Origin: Bacteroidales bacterium
GTDB lineage: Bacteria > Bacteroidota > Bacteroidia > Bacteroidales > Muribaculaceae
NCBI GenBank assembly: GCA_900770215.1
Contig: CAAGJW010000088.1
Location: 22,978 to 86,977 of the forward strand
Length of the DNA stretch: 64,000 nucleotides
Direction of reading: 5' to 3'
Below, in pieces: positions 17,304 through 24,206 of this stretch. Position 1 is the first letter of the stretch; every line of letters starts with the position of its first letter. Position numbers and translations under genes: made by a program. The notes under the pieces were generated by a model. That model was given only the letters and a program-made list of their open reading frames with translations. It was not told the origin of the DNA and made no database searches.

Positions 17304-19265
17304 TCATCGAGTAGCCGTGACAGTCGTTGTCGATGTGCCCGAGGTGAGCGTGTAGCTTGTGCCCGAGGTCATGCCCGGTGCCGAAATCATCACATAGGTA
17401 CCGCCACGGCCTCCGCCAGGGCCAGGACCGCCTCCGCCGGGTGCCCACGCCGAGCCCGACGTCGACTTATAGGTGCTGGGCACTGTGAATGTGGCCAGCG
17501 TGGTGCTGCCGTTCGCGAGGCTGATAGTAGTAGAAGCCGTCACTGTAGCCGCGGTGTTGACATAGGCCTGCGACCCAGTAGCCGACGATGGAGTTGAAGA
17601 CGAGCCGCCCACTCCCAGCACCGTGCCGCCAGTGATGTAGATGCCGTAGCCCTCGGCCGCATCGATGCCACACTCGGGGGCCGAAGCCCCATAAGCCGCC
17701 ACCTTGCCGCCGCTGATGTAAATGTTGCGGTTGGCATCAAGGCCATCGTTGTTGCTGCCTATCACTGTCACATCGCCACCCGAGATGTGCATATCGCTGG
17801 CGCAATTGATCGCATCGTCATGGGCCGAGACATAAACGGTGCCGCCATTGATGTAAATTTCGGCTTTGCTCTCAATGCCTTCAGCGTTGTTGCCCGTTGT
17901 GGTCACATTGACATTTCCAGCACTGATTGTGATGTTGCCGTCCACCTTCATGCCTTTGGGCGACGAGGTGTAATCGCTGCTTATGCGGTCGGTGTTGCCT
18001 GTGTAATTGGTGTTTTCGGTTGTGCCATTGTTGTAGTAAAGACCGCCCGTGCTTGAAATAGTGATATTGCCGCCCGAGATGTTGAGCGTGCTGTCGGCAC
18101 TCATGCCCTTGCCGCCCGAGCCTGTGGCCGTGAGCGTGAAGGTGCCGCCGCTGATGTTCATGTTGGCATCCGACTTGAGCGCGGTGCAAGCCGAGGCTTT
18201 GGAGTCGTCGCTGTCCCAGATGCCTTTGCCAGCGGTCGAGATGGTGAAGGTGCCGCCGCTGATGTTCATGTCGCCTCCGCTTTTCAAGCCCTTAGAAGCA
18301 TAGGAGTCGCTGGTGCACGTGATGTTGACGGTAGTGTTGTTGCCAGCATCATCGCCTATGGTCATCGCACTGTCGCACTTCACTCCTTTCACGTCCTGTG
18401 CAGTGACAGTGACATCGATCGTGCCACCAGTGATGATCACCTGGCCGTTGTTCTCGTCGTCGGGATCGTCGGTAGCAGCCACTTGAATACCATCGTCGCC
18501 CGTGCCGCTCACGGTCACTGTGCCATTGGCCATCTTGAAATACTGGTTGATATTCATACCGTCTTTCTTGGCACTGGCAACGGCGAGCCTGCCCGTGAAC
18601 GATTTCTTGAGTTGCACATACTCGTCGCCCCAGAAACCATGCTTGGCATTGCCCGTGATGGTGAGCGAGCCGCTGCCAGTGAACTCAGAGTGGCCGTTGA
18701 CCATGAAGCACCCCTTCTGTGAGCCGCTCGAGGCATCGGCCAGCACGTTGGTGCCCACAACATTGATAGCAATGCGCTTGCCATCTTCGATATTGATGGC
18801 AGCACTGTCGGCACTCGTGAGCGTGAGGTTGTCGAGCACCAGGGTTGCCTTGTAATCACCATCCATGTAAAACGAGCCATCGCTTGAGCTACCTGTGAGC
18901 GTGTAGGTGATTTCCTGGGCCAGGTCGCTGCTTTGCACAATGCTCACATTGGCGCCATCAACGGCAACATCGAGATATTGCATCACGTTGCCAGCCACTC
19001 GCACGTGGGCACTACTGCCGGTATAGGCCACATCGACGGCATTGTCAGTCACACTCGTCGTGTCGACATAGACGCTGTCGACCTTGCTCAAGTCGAAAGT
19101 CTTGTTGAGAATAGTGAGCGTTGAGCCGCTGGCATAGGTCATGTCGCCAGCCTGTGAGGCAGGCACAGCATAGGTCACACGGCCCACCGCCACGTTGAGC
19201 GTCTGTGCATTGAGCGCCACAGCCAAGCCGAAACAGGCTGTGAGAATCAATATTGTCTTCTTCAT
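17304..19265 (-). CDS. Secreted beta-helix carbohydrate-binding protein (Cthe_2159-like)
   Basis: 653 residues. The signal peptide (residues 1-20, ending ALNAQ) is followed by a sandwich-like region and then many degenerate repeats built on the pattern NISGGTFTI / ITGGTIDVT / GLDANRNIYISGGK, as in the Cthe_2159 family of right-handed beta-helix polysaccharide binders. The C-terminal part is glycine-rich (GGGGPGPGGGRGG) followed by a short Ser/Thr-rich beta segment. A surface role binding acidic or cell-wall glycans is expected from the family; the ligand is unknown. Its start overlaps the stop of the upstream 134-residue gene as ATGA. Confidence 0.8.
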   Translation of the reverse strand: MKKTILILTACFGLAVALNAQTLNVAVGRVTYAVPASQAGDMTYASGSTLTILNKTFDLSKVDSVYVDTTSVTDNAVDVAYTGSSAHVRVAGNVMQYLDVAVDGANVSIVQSSDLAQEITYTLTGSSSDGSFYMDGDYKATLVLDNLTLTSADSAAINIEDGKRIAINVVGTNVLADASSGSQKGCFMVNGHSEFTGSGSLTITGNAKHGFWGDEYVQLKKSFTGRLAVASAKKDGMNINQYFKMANGTVTVSGTGDDGIQVAATDDPDDENNGQVIITGGTIDVTVTAQDVKGVKCDSAMTIGDDAGNNTTVNITCTSDSYASKGLKSGGDMNISGGTFTISTAGKGIWDSDDSKASACTALKSDANMNISGGTFTLTATGSGGKGMSADSTLNISGGNITISSTGGLYYNNGTTENTNYTGNTDRISSDYTSSPKGMKVDGNITISAGNVNVTTTGNNAEGIESKAEIYINGGTVYVSAHDDAINCASDMHISGGDVTVIGSNNDGLDANRNIYISGGKVAAYGASAPECGIDAAEGYGIYITGGTVLGVGGSSSTPSSATGSQAYVNTAATVTASTTISLANGSTTLATFTVPSTYKSTSGSAWAPGGGGPGPGGGRGGTYVMISAPGMTSGTSYTLTSGTSTTTVTATR

Positions 19266-19666
19266 GGCACAACTACTTTAAAAGTTCTTGATGAATTCCT
19301 GAAAATGTACACGCCTTGCTCAAGCTGGTTGAGCGCCTGGGGCGTGTTGTCGTAGGTTTCCACCTGGGCACCTGCCACATTGAAAACCTGCACGGGCAGC
19401 GAGGCATCTTGGCCGGTTACGACCTTGTCGACACCTGAGGGTGCTGTAGCGAAACACATCTTTGCCATGTTGCTCAACGGGAAACTGTGGGTACCACCGG
19501 CATAGGTGGCAACAAGTTGACCGTCGCTGTACACGATCTTGAGATTGCTCACCGTGACCGACGTGTCAACGCCATCGGCAGTGGTGAAAGTGAGATATGG
19601 GTATTCATAGGCCATTACGGGCAATGTCATGACCCCAATCAATAATAGTACTGCAATCTTTTTCAT
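19262..19666 (-). CDS. Small exported protein with a T9SS-type-A-like C-terminal segment
   Basis: 134 residues: signal peptide (MKKIAVLLLIGVMTLPVMA), a short beta-rich middle (TTADGVDTSVTVSNLKIVY) and a C-terminus with the pattern VQVFNVAGAQVETY... LEQGVYIFRNSSRTFKVVV, close to a type IX sorting domain. It is translationally coupled (4-base overlap) to the beta-helix gene. It may be a partner or chaperone, or a stand-alone cargo; no function is known to me. Confidence 0.7.
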   Translation of the reverse strand: MKKIAVLLLIGVMTLPVMAYEYPYLTFTTADGVDTSVTVSNLKIVYSDGQLVATYAGGTHSFPLSNMAKMCFATAPSGVDKVVTGQDASLPVQVFNVAGAQVETYDNTPQALNQLEQGVYIFRNSSRTFKVVVP

Positions 19667-19795
19667 CCCTTACTAAATTTAAAATTCTGTTACTTACAAT
19701 TGTATACAATAGGCTGCCTACCTATGGCAACGAACCAATCAACACACAGCTAAAAACATGAATATCAGCTTCAGCCTCAGCCACTTCATTTGTTA

Positions 19796-19826
19796 CAAAA
19801 TTATATAAATAATCGTGTTTTGCAAA
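19796..19826 (-). promoter_or_regulatory. Strong Bacteroidetes-type promoter for the beta-helix operon
   Basis: TTTG (19826-19823), 19 bases, then TAATTTTG (19803-19796) on the minus strand. Both boxes match the consensus. The leader would be about 120 bases. Confidence 0.65.
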
Positions 19827-19957
19827 CTATTTTAAATAAATAAGAGTACAAAATAGACATATTGACACATTTTGCCGTCTAAAATAACAAAATCATATAC
19901 ATTCCATTCTTTCCTCGTTAGCCATATATATATACGTGTGAAACGATCAAAATCAAA

Positions 19958-19986
19958 GCCCGCACCAGCGATTTGCAGGTGCGGGC
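19958..19986 (-). terminator. Terminator after the SGNH hydrolase gene
   Basis: A perfect 9-base stem GCCCGCACC/GGTGCGGGC with an 11-base loop lies 40 bases after the stop at 20027. On the minus strand it is followed by TTTGATTTTGAT. It marks the 3' end of the peptidoglycan-salvage operon. Confidence 0.75.
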
Positions 19987-20026
19987 CTTGTGTATTATAT
20001 TTATAACGAGCTAACAGGCTCAGCCC

Positions 20027-20695
20027 TTATTTCACATAGGGCTTGATGGCATCGCGCCACACCAGATAGGCAGGGCCCATGAGGTGGAGGCCGTCGTTGG
20101 TGTACTCACGCTTGAGATGACCGGTGCCGTCGTCAAAGAGCTTGTAGAGGTCGATCCACGTCACGCCCTGCCGGCGAGCCACCTGGGCCAGAGCGGCATT
20201 ACCCTCGACCACCACGTGCTCGCGATCGCGCAGGTTTTTCCACATGCGCACATCGTTGTTGAAGGGCAACATGCTCTGCAAGTAGATTTTTGTCTTGGGG
20301 CAGCGTTGCTTCACCAGCACGATGAGCTTCTCCATGGCGCGGGCAATGCTGTCGCCACTCACGCCGTGCGACACATCGTTGATGCCGCCCATGATGAAGA
20401 GCTTCTTGGGCTGTCCCTTCAAGATGGGCTCAAGCCGCTCGTAGAAGCCCTGCACAATGTCGCCCACAATACCGCGGTTTTTCACGTGGGGATTGTCGAG
20501 CAACTCATTCCACTCGGCACCATCGGTGAGGCTGTTGCCCAGCATCACGATATCGTGGCGCCCTATGGGCAGCACATCGAAGAGCGTGGCCCGGCGTGCA
20601 TAGTACACGTCGGTATTGGTATACTGTTTAGTCTGAGCCATTGCAACAATACTTGCACACAGCGCAAAAAACACTATAAGATAACGTCGTGTCAT
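20027..20695 (-). CDS. Exported SGNH/GDSL hydrolase (esterase)
   Basis: 222 residues with a signal peptide (residues 1-20, ending VAMAQ). SGNH blocks are all visible: GNSLTDG (block I, catalytic Ser), NRGIVGD (II), GGINDV (III, with Asn) and NDGLHL (V, Asp and His). Such enzymes remove acyl, often acetyl, groups from sugars. As the last gene of the MurNAc operon, 13 bases after murQ, it could remove O-acetyl groups from MurNAc or glycans before uptake; this is inference from position. Confidence 0.85.
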   Translation of the reverse strand: MTRRYLIVFFALCASIVAMAQTKQYTNTDVYYARRATLFDVLPIGRHDIVMLGNSLTDGAEWNELLDNPHVKNRGIVGDIVQGFYERLEPILKGQPKKLFIMGGINDVSHGVSGDSIARAMEKLIVLVKQRCPKTKIYLQSMLPFNNDVRMWKNLRDREHVVVEGNAALAQVARRQGVTWIDLYKLFDDGTGHLKREYTNDGLHLMGPAYLVWRDAIKPYVK

Positions 20696-20708
20696 AATAA
20701 TTTAAAAA

Positions 20709-21533
20709 TTACTTGTCATCGGCGGCACGATAGGCGTCGCAGGCTTTCTTGACCGAGCCGTGCAGCAGTAGCAAGCGCTTGGCAGCCTCATAGTCGAGAC
20801 CAAGCTCCTCAACCACCATGCGAGTGCCACGGTCGACGAGTTTCTTGTTGGTGAGCTGCATGTTGACCATCTTGTTACCCTTCACGCGCCCCATCTTGAT
20901 CATGACGCTAGTCGAAATCATGTTGCATATCATCTTTTGCCCAGTGCCCGACTTCATGCGGCTGCTGCCCGTGACATACTCGGGACCCACAATCATCTCC
21001 ATGGCAATCTCGGCAGCCTCGCTGATGGGGGCGTCGGGATTGCTGGTGATAGCGCCCGTGAGGCAACCGTGGGCGCGGGCAGCCTTGAGTGCACCTATCA
21101 CATAGGGCGTGGTGCCCGAGGCAGCGATACCCACCACGGTATCCTTCTCGTTGATATTGTACTCAAGCAAGTCTTTCCAACCCTGCTCGGTATCGTCTTC
21201 GGCATTCTCCACTGCATTGCGCAAGGCCGTGTCGCCGCCGGCAATGATACCGATGATCCACCCAGGGTCCATGCCGAAGGTGGGAGGGATCTCGCTGGCA
21301 TCGAGCACGCCAAGGCGGCCCGAAGTGCCAGCGCCCATGTAGAAAAGACGGCCACCCTTCTTCATGCGCGACACGATGCCCGTGACCAGTTTCTCGACTT
21401 GAGGTATCGTCTTCTGAACAGCATCGGCCACCTTGTGGTCCTCTTGATTGATCTCGGTGAGAATTTCAAGAACCGATTTCTTTTCCAAATCATTATATAG
21501 CGAGTCTTGCTCGCTTATTTTCACAAAAGCCAT
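20709..21533 (-). CDS. murQ: N-acetylmuramic acid 6-phosphate etherase
   Basis: 274 residues from the ATG at 21533. SIS-fold enzyme with MGAGTSGRLGVLDASE (Glu81 is the expected catalytic acid/base), IPPTFGMDPGW, GIAASGTTPYVIGAL and SSRMKSGTGQKMICNM. It cleaves the lactyl ether of MurNAc-6-P to give GlcNAc-6-P and D-lactate in the cytosol. It sits directly after murK and murT in transcription order, the arrangement known from Tannerella forsythia. A 70-base gap separates it from murK, and I see no promoter there. Confidence 0.95.
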   Translation of the reverse strand: MAFVKISEQDSLYNDLEKKSVLEILTEINQEDHKVADAVQKTIPQVEKLVTGIVSRMKKGGRLFYMGAGTSGRLGVLDASEIPPTFGMDPGWIIGIIAGGDTALRNAVENAEDDTEQGWKDLLEYNINEKDTVVGIAASGTTPYVIGALKAARAHGCLTGAITSNPDAPISEAAEIAMEMIVGPEYVTGSSRMKSGTGQKMICNMISTSVMIKMGRVKGNKMVNMQLTNKKLVDRGTRMVVEELGLDYEAAKRLLLLHGSVKKACDAYRAADDK

Positions 21534-21603
21534 ATTATGATTAAATATTTTTCTATTTGCTAAAAAAACGTGTGTCTCTACTCTTTTCGACCGCTCTCCC
21601 TGT

Positions 21604-22458
21604 CTATTGCTCGCTGGCCGAGTGGAACTTGATGAGGCCCTCCATGGGGTCTTGCATGATCGTGCCCACAGTGATGCCTTGCGACTTGGCTGCCTCGAGC
21701 AAGGTAGCCTTCTCGAGCAGGGCGATGCTGCCCACAAAGTTGCAGGGCAGGTTCTTGTAGTCCTTGTAGCTCTCCACGTTGCGCACAAAGAAATCGATAA
21801 ACGAGTGAAGCACGATGCGGTGTATCGATGGTTCCTCGATATTGTGCTCAAGGAACGGGGCAAATTGGGCCAGGAAGCGGTTGGCTGCCGGCTTGCGATA
21901 CACGTGGTCGATGATGGTGTTGCGGTCGAGATTGTACTCCTTGAGGAATTTCTCGCACAGGTGCTCGGGGAGCTGATGCTTGAGCACGTCGCCCACCAGG
22001 AGCTTGCCCAGCACTGCGCCGCTGCCCTCATCGCCCAGGATATAGCCCAGCGGCGACACGTTGTCGACCACCTTCTCACCATCGTAGTAGCACGAGTTGC
22101 TGCCCGTGCCCAGGATGCAGGCAATGCCGGGCTTGCGTCCGCACAGGGCGCGTGCTGCAGCAAGCAGGTCGGTGTCGACCTCAATTTTGGAGGCACCGGG
22201 CATGTTGGCCTTGAGCGCATTGGCCACGTGCGACTTAATCTCGTCGCTGATGATACCAGCACCGTAATAGTATATCTCATCTACTTGATAGCCGCTGATG
22301 TGAGGCATCAATTCCTCCTTGATGCGTGCAGTCATCTCGTCTTGAGTCATGAGCAAGGCATTCATGCCCGTGGTGAAAATTTGAGCAACTTTCTCTTTTC
22401 CATTGAGCAAGCACCAATCAATCTTGGTGGAGCCACAATCTGCAATTAAAATCATCAT
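21604..22458 (-). CDS. murK: MurNAc/GlcNAc kinase of the BadF/BadG ATPase family
   Basis: 284 residues. The phosphate-1 motif ADCGSTKIDW opens the protein (Asp7, Gly9, Thr11, Lys12). ILGTGSNSCYYDG (phosphate-2 like) and YILGDEGSGAVLGK follow at about 115-155. There is no signal peptide, so it is cytosolic. The family phosphorylates amino sugars at O6, and its place between murT and murQ makes MurNAc the likely substrate, with GlcNAc possible. The stop lies 70 bases before murQ; the gap to murT is 7 bases. Confidence 0.88.
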   Translation of the reverse strand: MMILIADCGSTKIDWCLLNGKEKVAQIFTTGMNALLMTQDEMTARIKEELMPHISGYQVDEIYYYGAGIISDEIKSHVANALKANMPGASKIEVDTDLLAAARALCGRKPGIACILGTGSNSCYYDGEKVVDNVSPLGYILGDEGSGAVLGKLLVGDVLKHQLPEHLCEKFLKEYNLDRNTIIDHVYRKPAANRFLAQFAPFLEHNIEEPSIHRIVLHSFIDFFVRNVESYKDYKNLPCNFVGSIALLEKATLLEAAKSQGITVGTIMQDPMEGLIKFHSASEQ

Positions 22459-22465
22459 TATGCAA

Positions 22466-24202
22466 TTATATTTTTATGATTATATTTTTCTTATATAGTA
22501 TGTAACCAAAAATCCAGTTAAACAAAATAAAGAGGATGGCAAACAAGCAGGAAGCCATCGTCTCGTCGACAGTCACTGCCTTGCAGAAGTCGAACACGGC
22601 GCTGTGCACCGTGGTGCGCTCTCCTGCCCCCCGTGCAAGAGCCACCGCGCTGTTGTAGGTGCGCTGGGCTGCAGTGAGCTGCTTGCCAGCTATAGTGTCG
22701 CAAGCCGTCATGCTGGTGATAAACAGGTCGTCGAATGTGTTGTGGGCCGTTACGCCCACTGTGTCGCTATAGCAAGCCTCGACAGCAGTCTGCGCCCGTT
22801 TCAGTCCTTGCTGTGCAGCAAGGCTGTAGAGCGCAGCGGCTTTCTTGTGGTCGACTGCCAGCCCACCCCTGCCAAAGTCATAGCACAGGCCAAGGTTGAA
22901 TTGCGCTTCCTGCATTGCCGAGTCGGCAGCAACGGCAAGCAATTTCACTCCCTGGGCATCGTTGGCCGCATTGTTGTCGGTCATGAAGGCCAGGGCCAGG
23001 TTGTAGTGGGCCGCAGCCTTGGGCAGAGTGTCGCGGCTGGCTGCCTGCTTCAGGAGTTGTACCGCGCGGGGCTTGTTCTCGTCGACTCCAGTACCCGTGT
23101 AGTAGGCAATAGCCAGGTTGTTTTGTGCCTGGGCAATGCCCTGCTGTGCCGCTTGGTTGTAGAGGGTCGAGGCCTTTACGGGATCGGGATTTGCAAAGTC
23201 GGCACTCGTGTGCAGTGTCACAGCACCAAAGATGATGGAGAATACACTGCCCAGCACATAGAGCGACAGGGGATTGATACCGAAGGCCTGGAAAAAGTGG
23301 CACCACTTCTTGTGCCCCTTCACATCAATAATGAGGATGAGCAATGCAAGCACGCTCATAGCCAGTCCTGTGGTGATGAGCACATAGGTCGACGACCACA
23401 CCTTCTTGGCGCACGGGATGCCGTAGTGCAACAGCCAGCCCAGCAAGATGAAGGCAAACCCCACCTCGAGCAAGCGGGCCATGCGAAACTTGTTGTCGCG
23501 GTGCTCGATGATCATCTTGCCCACGAGGAAGCCAATGAGCGTGTGGGCGATGCAGGGCAGTGTGCTCAAGATGCCCTCGGGATCGAGCGCAATCGAGTAG
23601 CCACTGGCACTCTCGTGATACATGTGGTCGGGACCCATGACGGCATTGTCGATGCGTGCAATGACGTTGTTGAGCGAGAAATTGTAGCCGTGTCCCAAGC
23701 CGAGCACGACGGCATATACCACAAGGATGCCCCCCACTACCCAAGGCAGCATCTTGTGCTTAATGAAGATAGCGCACAGCGAGCCGAAGAAGTAGCACAG
23801 GGCCAAGCGCTGAAACACACCCAAGATGCGCAGCGTGGGCAGGTTGTTGACCGCTACTGCCAAGGGTTGGCCCTTGGCCAGACCATACATCAAGTGGCTG
23901 AACCAGTGAATGGCCCACCCAATGAGGAACAGCAGCACCGTGCGTCGCACTATTTTCCACGCCAGCTTGGGGCTGAACTTGAAGTCGAACTTGCGCAGAG
24001 AAAAGTACATGGCAACACCCATGCAGAACATGAAGAATGGGAAAACCAAGTCGGTGGGCGTCAAGCCTATCCACTCAGCATGATCGAGCGGTGCATAGAT
24101 GTGACTCCATGTGCCAGGGTTGTTTACCATGAGCATGCCTGCTATAGTGATGCCGCGTAAGATATCGAGCGAAACTAATCGTTTAGATTGTTGTGATGAC
24201 AT
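22466..24202 (-). CDS. murT: MurNAc transporter MurT (DUF5009/HGSNAT-like) with a Sel1-repeat insertion
   Basis: 578 residues, far longer than the usual 370-400. Residues 8-330 are a DUF5009 acyltransferase-3-like membrane domain opening with RLVSLDILRGITIAGMLMVN and ending at FGINPLSLYVLGSVFSIIFG. Residues about 335-480 are Sel1/TPR-like repeats (STLYNQAAQQGIAQAQNNLA, AHYNLALAFM, AQFNLGLCYDFGRGG, ALYSLAAQQG). A helical stretch follows, and the final membrane helix (550-570, CLFAILFILFNWIFGYILY) completes the transporter. The insertion lies between the last two helices, probably on the periplasmic side. MurT imports MurNAc in Tannerella forsythia. It starts 4 bases after the dehydrogenase stop. 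Confidence 0.87.
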   Translation of the reverse strand: MSSQQSKRLVSLDILRGITIAGMLMVNNPGTWSHIYAPLDHAEWIGLTPTDLVFPFFMFCMGVAMYFSLRKFDFKFSPKLAWKIVRRTVLLFLIGWAIHWFSHLMYGLAKGQPLAVAVNNLPTLRILGVFQRLALCYFFGSLCAIFIKHKMLPWVVGGILVVYAVVLGLGHGYNFSLNNVIARIDNAVMGPDHMYHESASGYSIALDPEGILSTLPCIAHTLIGFLVGKMIIEHRDNKFRMARLLEVGFAFILLGWLLHYGIPCAKKVWSSTYVLITTGLAMSVLALLILIIDVKGHKKWCHFFQAFGINPLSLYVLGSVFSIIFGAVTLHTSADFANPDPVKASTLYNQAAQQGIAQAQNNLAIAYYTGTGVDENKPRAVQLLKQAASRDTLPKAAAHYNLALAFMTDNNAANDAQGVKLLAVAADSAMQEAQFNLGLCYDFGRGGLAVDHKKAAALYSLAAQQGLKRAQTAVEACYSDTVGVTAHNTFDDLFITSMTACDTIAGKQLTAAQRTYNSAVALARGAGERTTVHSAVFDFCKAVTVDETMASCLFAILFILFNWIFGYILYKKNIIIKI

Positions 24203-24206
24203 ATTT

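Larger units (their letters stand above)
19667..20026. other. 360-base intergenic region
   Basis: It holds the promoter at 19796-19826 for the leftward operon and the terminator at 19958-19986 for the SGNH gene. The AT-rich stretch between them shows nothing else. Confidence 0.6.

Noticed and set aside
17787..18855. Regular DNA repeats inside the beta-helix gene, considered as CRISPR or tandem repeats
   Set aside because: The period is irregular, units are degenerate and in frame, and they encode NISGG-type beta-helix turns.
20709..22280. A 523-residue reading joining MurQ to an upstream frame
   Set aside because: The first 249 residues are an arginine/serine-rich frame opposite in phase to murK. 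MurQ has its own ATG at 21533 and normal length.
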